A stretch of 64,000 bases of DNA from Lachnospiraceae bacterium UBA7076 (lineage in GTDB: Bacteria; Bacillota; Clostridia; Lachnospirales; Lachnospiraceae), in NCBI GenBank assembly GCA_002493625.1, contig DKZK01000038.1, positions 1 through 64,000 on the forward strand, read 5' to 3'. Shown here one piece after another: positions 41,444-49,411 of the stretch (its first letter is position 1; each line of letters opens with the position of its first letter). A model generated the notes under the pieces. That model ran no database searches, was not told the DNA's origin, and worked only from the letters and a program-made list of their open reading frames with translations. The position numbers were made by a program, and so were the translations under genes.

Positions 41444-41640
41444 TACTTGAGAATGCCGGTACTTAAAGGGGCTGTCGCAATAAGGATTTGTTTTTTTAGT
41501 AACTATGCATTTTGAACAAAGAAAAGCGGAAGTTAAGTAACACGTTGGAGCGTTCTTTGTTTAAAATGCATTACAAAAAAAGTTAAAATCCTTATTGCGA
41601 CAGCCCCTTTTTAGTACTGCTGCATCTGCAACAAGCAAAA
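41444..41640. repeat. Large nested palindrome, element E
   Basis: ATGCCGGTACTTAAA (41453-41467) faces TAGTACTGCTGCATC (41612-41626). Between them lies an almost perfect hairpin of about 60-base arms beginning GGGGCTGTCGCAATAAGG (from 41468) and ending CCTTATTGCGACAGCCCC (to about 41607), followed by TTTTT on the plus strand. It lies between the convergent 41.2 kb gene and sigG and may terminate both. The inner hairpin also occurs as a solo arm at 19.14 kb. Confidence 0.88.
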
Positions 41641-41647
41641 GTATATT

Positions 41648-42427
41648 TTATTTCAGATAGTTTCTCATTGTTTTCAGCGCATTCTTCTCCAGACGACTGA
41701 CCTGTGCCTGTGATATTGATATTTCGTCAGCCACCTCCGTCTGAGTTTTTCCTTCAAAAAATCTAAGCTTAATAATGCTGTACTCTCTTTCATCCAGCTT
41801 TTTCATTGCTTCCTTCAAGGATATATTTTCCACCCAGTTTTCTTCCCTGTTTTTCTTATCGCTTACCTGATCCATAAGATAGAGCACATCCTGCCCCTCC
41901 TGATAAACAGGCTCATTTAACGACATGGGTGTTGCGATGGCGTCCAATGCAATTACAACATGCTCCTTCGGCATATCTATCTCCTTCGCAATTTCCTCTA
42001 TGGTAGGCTCCCTGTCATATTTTTTTGTAAGCATATCCTTTGCATAGATTGCCTTATATGCAATGTCCCTAAGGGACCTTGAAACCCTTATGCTATTGTT
42101 ATCCCTCAGGTATCTTCTGCACTCCCCAATTATCATAGGCACTGCGTATGTGGAAAATTTAACGTCAAGACTTCTGTCAAAGTTATCTATCGCTTTAATA
42201 AGACCGATACAACCCACCTGAAACAAATCATCCGCACACTCATTATTATTCCCGACAAATCTTTGTATCACGCTTAGAACAAGCCTTAAATTTCCTCTTA
42301 TGAACTGTTCCCTAGCCTCCATGTCACCCTCTGCTATTTTCTCAAATAAAGCTTCCTTTTCCTCATTGCTGAGTAATGGAAGCTTTGATGTATTTACCCC
42401 ACAAATAACTACCTTGTTAAGTGCCAT
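41648..42427 (-). CDS. sigG: Sporulation sigma factor SigG
   Basis: SigG directs late forespore transcription after engulfment. The 259-residue protein starts with the SigG-specific NKVVICGVNTSKLPLLSNEE, then region 2 (GNLRLVLSVIQRFVGN, DDLFQVGCIGLIKAIDNFD, KFSTYAVPMIIGECRRYLRD), region 3 and the region 4 helix-turn-helix (TQTEVADEISISQAQVSRLEKNAL). Length matches Bacillus SigG (260). In Bacillus it follows spoIIGA-sigE; those genes are not adjacent here. Element E lies downstream. Confidence 0.96.
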   Translation of the reverse strand: MALNKVVICGVNTSKLPLLSNEEKEALFEKIAEGDMEAREQFIRGNLRLVLSVIQRFVGNNNECADDLFQVGCIGLIKAIDNFDRSLDVKFSTYAVPMIIGECRRYLRDNNSIRVSRSLRDIAYKAIYAKDMLTKKYDREPTIEEIAKEIDMPKEHVVIALDAIATPMSLNEPVYQEGQDVLYLMDQVSDKKNREENWVENISLKEAMKKLDEREYSIIKLRFFEGKTQTEVADEISISQAQVSRLEKNALKTMRNYLK

Positions 42428-42560
42428 ATCAGTAATTCCTCCAACCGTAATCTTGTTACTGTAAAGGATTTACATTTGAGGTATTTTCTATTCAGTTTTT
42501 AAGGTGACATTTTTTACCTTATGTCAGCACGTTAATTAAATTTTGGCGGATATATTTACT

Positions 42561-44003
42561 TTAATACTCCTTTGCAAGCATACTTTCCTTAACCTCATAA
42601 AGCTTCTTAGACAGGTCAACATAATGGATATGAGGATTTTCGTACCTCTGCTCCTCCTCCCAGACCTGCTTGTCAAGCTGATAGGAAACATAATCCTTAA
42701 TCTCGTTTAATGAAGGCTTGTCATAAACAAGCTTGCCATTCTCAAATACAGGAACCTGAAGCTCCTTAACGTCAACATTTTCAAACTTCATTTTTTTCCA
42801 TGGTTTTATTGGATCAACATATGGATATGGCTTTGAAACATCAACCTCCTCATCGTAGAGGGTAAGTAAATCCGCAAGTCCATAGCCCGTCTCCCTGCTG
42901 TATATTCTCCACAGCTTTTTCCTTCCCGGATTTGTTATCTTTTCTACATTTTCTGATATTTTTATTTTAGGTACAAATTCACCATTATCATTTTGTACAG
43001 CCGCAAGCTTATAAACGCCGCCAAAAACAGGGTCGGATTTTGATGTAATCATCCTCTCACCAACACCGTAGGAATCAATTTTTGCGCCCTGCTTCTGGAG
43101 CGACTTAATAAGGTACTCATCTATGCTGTTTGAAACGACAATTTTGCAGTCAGTCATTCCTTCTGCATCCAGTATTTTTCGAAGCTTTTTTGAAAAATAG
43201 GCAAGGTCGCCGCTGTCTATTCTTACACCCTTAAGCCTTTTTCCCATCGGAATAAGCACATCCTTTGCAACCTTTATGGCATTTACAACCCCGCTTTTTA
43301 AAATATCATAAGTATCGATAAGAAGCGTACAGTTGTCAGGGTAAACCTCGGCATATGCCTTAAATGCCTCATACTCAGTATCAAAAAACTGTATCCAGCT
43401 ATGAGCCATTGTGCCGATTGCAGGTATGCCGTACATTTCATCTGCAATAACGGTTGCCGTTGCGTCTGCGCCTCCTATATAAGCAGCCCTTGCCCCAAGT
43501 ATCGCCGCATCACTGCCATGGGCGCGTCTTGCGCCAAATTCCATAACTACCTGACCTGCATCCTTTGCCGCCCTGCATATTCTTGAAGCCTTTGTTGCTA
43601 TAAGCGACTGGAAATTTACAGTAAGCAAAAGCATGGTCTCAATAAGCTGCGCCTCTATAACAGGAGCAGTTACCGTTACGATAGGCGTATTCGGGTAACA
43701 GATTGTTCCCTCAGGCACCGCATGAATATTTCCCGTGAATTTAAAATCTGCAAGATACGCAAGGAAATCCCCGGAAAATTCGCCCTTGCTTTTCAGATAT
43801 GCGATATCCTCATCGGAAAAATGCATATTTTCAATATATTCCATAAGCTGTTCCAGCCCTGCTGAAACCACAAAACCGCCGTTATCAGGATTTCGCCTGT
43901 AAAACATATCAAAACAAGCTATTTTATCCTTAAAGCCATTCACAAAATATCCGTTTGCCATTGTCAGCTCATAGTAATCCATAAGCATTGTCAAATTTCT
44001 CAT
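42561..44003 (-). CDS. pncB: Nicotinate phosphoribosyltransferase
   Basis: PncB joins nicotinate and PRPP (with ATP) to form nicotinate mononucleotide in NAD salvage. The 480-residue protein has the N-terminal LMDYYELTMANGYF, FDMFYRRNPDNGGFVVSAGL, the active-site EFGARRAHGSDAAILGARAAY and VRIDSGDLAYFSKKLR. It belongs to the longer clostridial class. ATG 44003 overlaps the gph stop codon (TAATG) with GGAGG 10 bases upstream; ATG 44012 lies too close to that site. Together with pncC (26.4 kb) it shows pyridine salvage. Confidence 0.94.
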   Translation of the reverse strand: MRNLTMLMDYYELTMANGYFVNGFKDKIACFDMFYRRNPDNGGFVVSAGLEQLMEYIENMHFSDEDIAYLKSKGEFSGDFLAYLADFKFTGNIHAVPEGTICYPNTPIVTVTAPVIEAQLIETMLLLTVNFQSLIATKASRICRAAKDAGQVVMEFGARRAHGSDAAILGARAAYIGGADATATVIADEMYGIPAIGTMAHSWIQFFDTEYEAFKAYAEVYPDNCTLLIDTYDILKSGVVNAIKVAKDVLIPMGKRLKGVRIDSGDLAYFSKKLRKILDAEGMTDCKIVVSNSIDEYLIKSLQKQGAKIDSYGVGERMITSKSDPVFGGVYKLAAVQNDNGEFVPKIKISENVEKITNPGRKKLWRIYSRETGYGLADLLTLYDEEVDVSKPYPYVDPIKPWKKMKFENVDVKELQVPVFENGKLVYDKPSLNEIKDYVSYQLDKQVWEEEQRYENPHIHYVDLSKKLYEVKESMLAKEY

Positions 44004-44653
44004 TATCCGCATACCTCCGTAAATACATCCTCAGGTGTTGCCGCAAATACACACGCGCCCTGCTCTCTCAGGAAATCCTCATCCCGAAAGCCCCACAAAA
44101 CCGTTATGCAGTCAAGCCCTGCATTTTTTGCAGTGGCAAGGTCAACCTCCGAATCCCCAACATATACAACCTTACTCCTGTCCACACCAAGCTTTTTAAT
44201 CGCATAGTTGCAGGAATCCGGCGCCGGCTTTCTCTTAAATCCTGGCATATCGCCCACGGCAAGGTCGGCATAATCCTTAAAAAATTTATCATAAAGCATA
44301 TCCACCGCGCTGCCTACCTTATTTGAGACAATTGCCATTTTTATGCCTTTTTCCTTAAATCTTGCCATAATCTCCGTCACACCCTCATAGGGCTTTGTCT
44401 TATCCTGATTGTGCTTATCGTAATGCTCCTTAAATAATCCAAATGCTCTTTCAAATTCAGCCTCTGATATATCATTTGGCGAACAAAGCTCCATAAGCCG
44501 TCTTATGCCGTTTCCCAAAAAAAGCCTTACCTCAGCCCGTCCACGTCTTTGCCAGCCCATGCCGTCCATAGCAAAATTTACACTGTCGGTAAGGTCGTCA
44601 AGGGTGTCTAAAAGTGTTCCGTCCAAATCAAATAAAACCGCCCTATATTTCAC
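44003..44653 (-). CDS. gph: HAD-family phosphatase (phosphoglycolate phosphatase-like)
   Basis: The 216-residue protein has all HAD motifs: motif I FDLDGTLLDT (nucleophile Asp near residue 9), motif II IVSNK, motif III Lys in FKRKPAPD and motif IV YVGDSEVDLATAKNAG, with a helical C1 cap. It resembles Gph/PpaX enzymes that remove phosphate from phosphoglycolate or split pyrophosphate; the exact substrate is not certain. An AGGAAT site precedes ATG 44653. It overlaps pncB by one base and is transcribed divergently from the response regulator. Confidence 0.85.
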   Translation of the reverse strand: MKYRAVLFDLDGTLLDTLDDLTDSVNFAMDGMGWQRRGRAEVRLFLGNGIRRLMELCSPNDISEAEFERAFGLFKEHYDKHNQDKTKPYEGVTEIMARFKEKGIKMAIVSNKVGSAVDMLYDKFFKDYADLAVGDMPGFKRKPAPDSCNYAIKKLGVDRSKVVYVGDSEVDLATAKNAGLDCITVLWGFRDEDFLREQGACVFAATPEDVFTEVCG

Positions 44654-44689
44654 TGCTATTCCTCCGTAAATTTATTCCAAAAGTTTCCG

Positions 44690-44718
44690 TTGTAAATTTT
44701 TCCAAAAACATTTATACT
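44690..44718 (+). promoter_or_regulatory. Predicted promoter of the orphan response regulator
   Basis: TTGTAA (44690-44695), 17 bases, TATACT (44713-44718). Confidence 0.65.
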
Positions 44719-44730
44719 ATACACGTTGAT

Positions 44731-44759
44731 ATTATAAGCCTTTTAAAGGAGATATACAA
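44731..44759 (-). promoter_or_regulatory. Predicted promoter of gph-pncB
   Basis: Minus strand TTGTAT (44759-44754), 17 bases, TATAAT (44736-44731). It ends at the base before the ATG of the divergent regulator gene and lies between that gene and its own promoter, so the two transcription units overlap head to head. Confidence 0.65.
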
Positions 44760-45374
44760 ATGAATTTAAAAAATATTATGGTAATTGATGATGATATATC
44801 TCTTTTACATGCACTTGAAAATACACTCATCAAAGCAGGCTACACCGTCAATCTGGCAAATTCAGGAAAGGAAGCGCTCTCAAAAATAAAAAAGGGATTT
44901 ATTCCCGACATCATATTACTGGATTTAGTCATGCCTGATATGAACGGATTTGAAACCTTCAGCGCAATACGTTCCATTACAAACACTCCTATTATTTTTA
45001 TTACTGAAATTAAAAACAATGAAACGGAGCTTTCCTGTCTTGAGCTTGGCGCCGTTGATTACATAACAAAACCATTTATAAACGATATACTTTTGGCAAG
45101 AATAAGAATCCACTTAAATACCCAGACTCATACATATGAAAAAAAGGCAAAGGTCGCAGCCACATACGATACGGAAAAACTCACAAGCATGGACGCCCTT
45201 CTCACGGACACGGAGTTTAACGTGGGCAAGCTTATTGCAATGGGGTATTCCAATCAGGAAATTGCCGACCGGCTTAATTTTTCTTACAGCTATGTCAAGA
45301 AAATTGCCTACCGCATATTTGATAAATTAGACATCAGTAAACGCGCCGATGTAAGAGAATATTTCATGAAATAA
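44760..45374 (+). CDS. Orphan response regulator with LuxR-type DNA-binding domain
   Basis: The 204-residue protein has a receiver domain (VIDDDISLL acidic pair, phospho-acceptor Asp in LLDLVMPDMNGFE, Thr in IIFITEI, Lys in YITKPF) and a C-terminal LuxR/FixJ-type helix-turn-helix (LIAMGYSNQEIADRLNFSYSYVKKIAYRIFDKLDIS). No histidine kinase gene is near. AAGGAG precedes ATG 44760. It is divergent from gph-pncB with overlapping control regions, so it might regulate that pair or itself; this is inference. A hairpin at 45376-45407 may end its transcript. Confidence 0.9.
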   Translation: MNLKNIMVIDDDISLLHALENTLIKAGYTVNLANSGKEALSKIKKGFIPDIILLDLVMPDMNGFETFSAIRSITNTPIIFITEIKNNETELSCLELGAVDYITKPFINDILLARIRIHLNTQTHTYEKKAKVAATYDTEKLTSMDALLTDTEFNVGKLIAMGYSNQEIADRLNFSYSYVKKIAYRIFDKLDISKRADVREYFMK

Positions 45375-45375
45375 C

Positions 45376-45407
45376 TGCCGCAGTAAAGAATACGTTTTCC
45401 TGCGGCA
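45376..45407 (+). terminator. Hairpin after the response regulator gene
   Basis: Arms TGCCGCAG and CTGCGGCA are perfect with a 16-base AT-rich loop directly after the stop codon. There is no clear T-run, so termination is uncertain. Confidence 0.45.
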
Positions 45408-45423
45408 TATCCTTGTAGCTATA

Positions 45424-45567
45424 TGCTCAAAAAACACGCTTTCACTCGATTCAGACGTAGCGGCACTAAAAGCCGGTCCTGAGAGGTATATAGCAAGAAA
45501 AATGTTAAGCGAAAGCGTGTTTTTCTTGCTATATATCTCAAGACCGGCTCTTATTACTGTTGCGTTT
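45424..45567. repeat. Large nested palindrome, element F
   Basis: In minus orientation it carries TAGTGCCGCTACGTC (45468-45454) and GAGTGAAAGCG (45447-45437). An inner stem of about 30 bases pairs AGCCGGTC-GAGAGGTATATAGC (from 45471) with GCTATATATCTC-GACCGGCT (to about 45548). A further GCGAAAGCG sits in the loop. It lies between the convergent regulator and typA genes and touches the typA stop codon. Confidence 0.85.
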
Positions 45568-47403
45568 TTAGCTCTGCATTGCCCTTTTTGCCCTCATACG
45601 CTGGGTAGGGTCAAGTATCTTCTTTCTGATTCGGATTGACTTCGGCGTAATTTCCAAAAGCTCATCCGTATCTATAAAATCCAGTGCCTGCTCAAGACTC
45701 AAAATTTTCGGCGGCGTAAGCTTTAAGGCGTCGTCTGAGCCTGACGCTCTCGTATTTGTAAGCTGCTTTTTCTTGCAGACATTTACCTCTATATCCTCCG
45801 TCTTTCCGCACTGACCGACTACCATTCCTCCATACACCTGCTCACCGGGACCAATAAAAAGAGTTCCTCTTTCCTGGGCATTGAAAAGACCGTAGGTTAT
45901 GGACTCTCCCGACTCAAACGCAATAAGTGAGCCCTGGCTTCTGTAATTCATATCGCCCTTATAGGAATCATATCCATCAAAAATCGTATTTATAATTCCG
46001 TTTCCTTTTGTGGCTGTCATAAAATCGCCGCGGAAGCCGATAAGTCCTCTGGAAGGTATCGAAAATTCAAGTCTTGTGGTTCCGTTTCCGGTAGGCGCCA
46101 TTCCCGTAAGCTCACCTTTCCGGTTATTGAGCATATTGATTACCGTACCCGAAAATTCATCCGGCACGTCTATAACTGCTATCTCAAAAGGCTCAAGCCT
46201 CTTTCCCTGCTCATTTTCCTTGTAAATAACCTCTGCCTTGCTTACGGCAAACTCATAGCCCTCACGTCTCATATTCTCAATAAGAACCGATAAATGAAGC
46301 TCACCCCGTCCCGAAACCTTAAAGCATTCCGTTGTATCCGTCTCCTCCACCCGAAGGGAAACATCAGTGTTAAGCTCCCTGAACAGCCTGTCCCTTATAT
46401 GTCTTGAGGTTACAAACTTTCCTTCCTTTCCTGCAAGCGGAGAATCATTTACCATAAAATGCATGGCGATGGTAGGCTCTGATATTTTTTGGAAAGGTAT
46501 CGGCTCAGGGTGCTCCGGTGAGCAGATTGTATCTCCTATGTGCAAATCAGCAATACCCGATATTGCGACAATGGAGCCTACGCCTGCCTCATTTACCTCA
46601 ACCTTGTTAAGTCCCTCAAACTCATAGAGCTTTCCGATTTTTACCTTAACCTTTTTATCCGGCTCATGGGCATTTACGATAACAGCCTCCTGATTAAGCT
46701 TAAGTTTTCCGTTATCAACCTTTCCCACGCCGATGCGTCCCACATACTCATTGTAATCAATTGTGCTTATAAGCACCTGTGTTCCTGCCTCAGGGTCACC
46801 CGTCGGCGCAGGAATATAATTTACGATTGTATCAAAAAGAGGCTTCATGTCCGTTCCCGTCTCATCTGCTGAAAGCGATGCCACGCCTGACTTTGCGGAA
46901 GCATACACAAAAGGACAGTCAAGCTGCTTTTCGTTTGCATCAAGCTCAATTAAAAGCTCAAGCACCTCATCCACAACCTCGTCAGGTCTTGCCTCCGGAC
47001 GGTCAATCTTATTTATACAGACAATTACGTTTAAGTCAAGCTCAAGCGCCTTTTTCAGAACAAATTTAGTCTGAGGCATTGCTCCCTCAAATGCATCTAC
47101 AACAAGTATAACCCCGTTCACCATCTTAAGCACACGCTCAACCTCACCGCCGAAATCAGCATGTCCCGGAGTATCGATAATATTTATCTTTATATCACCA
47201 TAGGTAACAGCCGTGTTCTTTGAGAGAATTGTTATTCCTCTTTCCCTCTCTATATCGTTGGAATCCATTACACGTTCCGCAACCTCCTGATTTTCACGGA
47301 AAACGCCGCTTTGCTTTAAAAGCTCATCAACGAGTGTTGTCTTGCCGTGATCGACATGAGCAATAATTGCCACGTTTCTCACATTGTCTCTTGTTATTGT
47401 CAT
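45568..47403 (-). CDS. typA: Ribosome-associated GTPase TypA/BipA
   Basis: TypA/BipA is a translational GTPase of the EF-G family that affects 50S assembly and stress responses. The 611-residue protein has G1 AHVDHGKTTLVDELL, G3 DTPGHADFGGEV and G4 NKIDRPEARP, followed by domains II, III, V and the TypA-specific C-terminal domain (TNTRASGSDDALKL). Length is normal (about 610). Its promoter at 47457-47485 is strong. Confidence 0.97.
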   Translation of the reverse strand: MTITRDNVRNVAIIAHVDHGKTTLVDELLKQSGVFRENQEVAERVMDSNDIERERGITILSKNTAVTYGDIKINIIDTPGHADFGGEVERVLKMVNGVILVVDAFEGAMPQTKFVLKKALELDLNVIVCINKIDRPEARPDEVVDEVLELLIELDANEKQLDCPFVYASAKSGVASLSADETGTDMKPLFDTIVNYIPAPTGDPEAGTQVLISTIDYNEYVGRIGVGKVDNGKLKLNQEAVIVNAHEPDKKVKVKIGKLYEFEGLNKVEVNEAGVGSIVAISGIADLHIGDTICSPEHPEPIPFQKISEPTIAMHFMVNDSPLAGKEGKFVTSRHIRDRLFRELNTDVSLRVEETDTTECFKVSGRGELHLSVLIENMRREGYEFAVSKAEVIYKENEQGKRLEPFEIAVIDVPDEFSGTVINMLNNRKGELTGMAPTGNGTTRLEFSIPSRGLIGFRGDFMTATKGNGIINTIFDGYDSYKGDMNYRSQGSLIAFESGESITYGLFNAQERGTLFIGPGEQVYGGMVVGQCGKTEDIEVNVCKKKQLTNTRASGSDDALKLTPPKILSLEQALDFIDTDELLEITPKSIRIRKKILDPTQRMRAKRAMQS

Positions 47404-47456
47404 AACATTTTACCTCTTTTTTACGTTAAAATATATTCGCCGTTTTAGCCTAAAGC

Positions 47457-47485
47457 ATTATATCACTTGAAACAACGCATTTCAA
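47457..47485 (-). promoter_or_regulatory. Predicted promoter of typA
   Basis: Minus strand TTGAAA (47485-47480), 17 bases, TATAAT (47462-47457). Confidence 0.75.
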
Positions 47486-47503
47486 CATAAAAATTTAGGT
47501 TTC

Positions 47504-48397
47504 CTAACTGAAACGGTCCAAAAAGCTTGATATTTTATCTGCCTTATCCATAGCCTTCATTCCGGCATTTGCCGATGCGGAGCCGGTACGTCCCGTAGAT
47601 GCATTTTCAGAAAGATCAGACCTTCCTGCGCCTGCTATCATTGTAGTAACAGGTGCCATCCATATTTTACCCGTACCCCTGTATACATTTACAAGCCCCT
47701 CGCCTGATACCGCGGAACCAAGCAGGCTTTTTCCTGATTTTTCAACGGTAAATTCAAGGCTTCCCGACCATGCGATTGCCATGTTTCCGTCAATCTTCAT
47801 AACGTCGTTCTCAAGATTAATTTCAATAAGCTCCCCCATTGGAACAATGCTCTCAAGCGCCGCAACTCCCTGTCCGTTAAGGGAAAGATTAAACAAACCC
47901 TCCCTGCCGAACACAGCAGAGGATATATTGCTTCTTGCAACAACCTTCTGCTGCACCGTATTGTCGCATGCAAGAAAAAGTCCGTCGTCAAGAACAACCG
48001 AACCGCCCCAGCTTGCTATGTCAGTGAGAAGTATGTGCCTGAACGTAGGCTCAAGCATAACCTGTCCGTAGCCCTCATATATAGGCTTGACTGCCGACTC
48101 ACCCGTAACTGCGCCGCTTACCATCTTTCCAAGAAAATTTCCTACTCCCTTGACGCCTGTGGACATCTGTACATTTCCGCTTATCCACTGCATGGCTCCT
48201 GCCTGTACGGTATAGCCGTTACCATTCAGGTTCAGGAGAACCTGTCTCTTATTGACATTCATTTTTGCGCTGTAATATTCAATCTTTGAATTATAAGGCG
48301 ATACGCTCATATCCCTTGCGTACTCTAAAACCTGCATGCCGCCAAGCTCGCTTTTTACAACTATATTCTGGCTGTTTAAATAACTTTGATATACCAT
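47504..48397 (-). CDS. AIM24 family protein (paralogue 1)
   Basis: The 297-residue protein belongs to the AIM24 (former DUF124) family of beta-rich proteins with no known enzyme activity. Typical segments are VLLNLNGNGYTVQAGAMQWISGN, GNFLGKMVSGAVTGESAVKP and FTVEKSGKSLLGSAVSGEGLV. A Ser/Ala/Gly-rich C-terminal tail of about 45 residues is not in paralogue 2. GGAGG precedes ATG 48397, 9 bases after the stop of paralogue 2, so both are one operon. Some members are linked to membrane or mitochondrial organisation, others to secretion; the role here is unknown. Confidence 0.9.
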   Translation of the reverse strand: MVYQSYLNSQNIVVKSELGGMQVLEYARDMSVSPYNSKIEYYSAKMNVNKRQVLLNLNGNGYTVQAGAMQWISGNVQMSTGVKGVGNFLGKMVSGAVTGESAVKPIYEGYGQVMLEPTFRHILLTDIASWGGSVVLDDGLFLACDNTVQQKVVARSNISSAVFGREGLFNLSLNGQGVAALESIVPMGELIEINLENDVMKIDGNMAIAWSGSLEFTVEKSGKSLLGSAVSGEGLVNVYRGTGKIWMAPVTTMIAGAGRSDLSENASTGRTGSASANAGMKAMDKADKISSFLDRFS

Positions 48398-48406
48398 TTT
48401 AACCTC

Positions 48407-49165
48407 CTACGCCGTCGGCGCCATAAGTATTGTTCCGGTTCCACGATATACATTGACAAGTCCCTCGCCTGATACTGCTGAGCCTATCAGGCTCTTGGTT
48501 GACTTTTCTACGGTAAACTCAAGCGTTGACGACCATGCGATTGCCATGTTTCCGTCAATCTTGACAACATCATCCTGAAGGTTAAACTGTATAAGCTCTG
48601 CCTGCGGCACAGGGCTTTCCAGTATGGCAAGTCCCTGACCGTTCAGGGAAAGATTGAATAATCCCTCCCTGCCGAACACAGCAGAGGATATATTGCTTCT
48701 TGCAACAATCTTATGCTGCAGTGAGCTGTCGCTTACAAGAAAAAGTCCGTCGTCCAGTACGATACTTCCTCCCCACTGACCTACATCCACGGAAATAAGA
48801 TGCTTATATGTAGGCTCTAACATAAGAAGTCCCTGTCCTGAATATTCAGGCTTGACGCCTGACTCTCCCGTGACGGCTCCCCCTACCATCTTGCCAAGGA
48901 AATTTCCTACGCCCTTGACACCGCTGGACATCTGGACATTTCCAAGCATCCACTGCATTTCCCCTGCCTGAACGGTACAGCCCGTATTGTTTAACTCAAC
49001 TAATACCTGTCTCTTTTTCACGTTCATCTCTGACGCAAAATAAGCTGTCTCCGCCATCTGCGGCGAAACGGATAAATCCTTCTGATGCTCAAAAATCTTG
49101 TACTGTCCAAACTGGGCAATACAAATCATGTTCTGATTGTCATAAAAATTGTTTAATTGAAACAT
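48407..49165 (-). CDS. AIM24 family protein (paralogue 2)
   Basis: The 252-residue paralogue is about 65-70 percent identical to its neighbour across the shared core, with the same sequence of Gly-rich beta segments (VGNFLGKMVGGAVTGESGVKP; ISSAVFGREGLFNLSLNGQG). ATG 49165 has a GGGAGGA site; the longer reading upstream lacks one and runs into a hairpin-rich leader. The tandem arrangement indicates gene duplication. The leader has several hairpins (49195-49353) and a promoter at 49348-49376. Confidence 0.9.
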   Translation of the reverse strand: MFQLNNFYDNQNMICIAQFGQYKIFEHQKDLSVSPQMAETAYFASEMNVKKRQVLVELNNTGCTVQAGEMQWMLGNVQMSSGVKGVGNFLGKMVGGAVTGESGVKPEYSGQGLLMLEPTYKHLISVDVGQWGGSIVLDDGLFLVSDSSLQHKIVARSNISSAVFGREGLFNLSLNGQGLAILESPVPQAELIQFNLQDDVVKIDGNMAIAWSSTLEFTVEKSTKSLIGSAVSGEGLVNVYRGTGTILMAPTA

Positions 49166-49194
49166 TGTAATCCTCCCTGAATAAAATGTACAGG

Positions 49195-49353
49195 CATGAG
49201 CAAAGCTTTGTTTTCTCAAGCATCCGTTGTACAAAATAATGCGTTTTGCTCATGGCTATAAAATGTATTATACCATACCGTCAATCGCAGATTGACGGTG
49301 CGCTATTTGCGATGTTCTTTCGCAAAGTATAATATGCGCTTGTGCATATTATA
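49195..49353. repeat. Four consecutive hairpins in the AIM24 leader
   Basis: Perfect or near-perfect arms: CATGAGCAAA (49195) with TTTGCTCATG (to 49254); ACCGTCAATC-GCA-GATTGACGGT (49277-49299); TTTGCGA (49306) with TCGCAAA (to 49326); TATAATATGC-N6-GCATATTATA (49328-49353). They fill the transcribed region between the predicted promoter and the first AIM24 gene, downstream of the mnmG stop. Confidence 0.8.
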
Positions 49354-49376
49354 CCACTTTGCACATCACTTGTCAG
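49348..49376 (-). promoter_or_regulatory. Predicted promoter of the AIM24 pair
   Basis: Minus strand CTGACA (49376-49371), 17 bases, TATAAT (49353-49348). The leader to ATG 49165 is about 175 bases. Confidence 0.6.
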
Positions 49377-49411
49377 TTTTATTTATGCGTGCTTTCGTCG
49401 TAAATTTTTAC

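Noticed and set aside
42428..42560. TGAATA on the minus strand upstream of sigG as a sigma-F/G -35 box
   Set aside because: No matching -10 (CATNNTA) lies at the right distance, so a forespore promoter is not supported by sequence.
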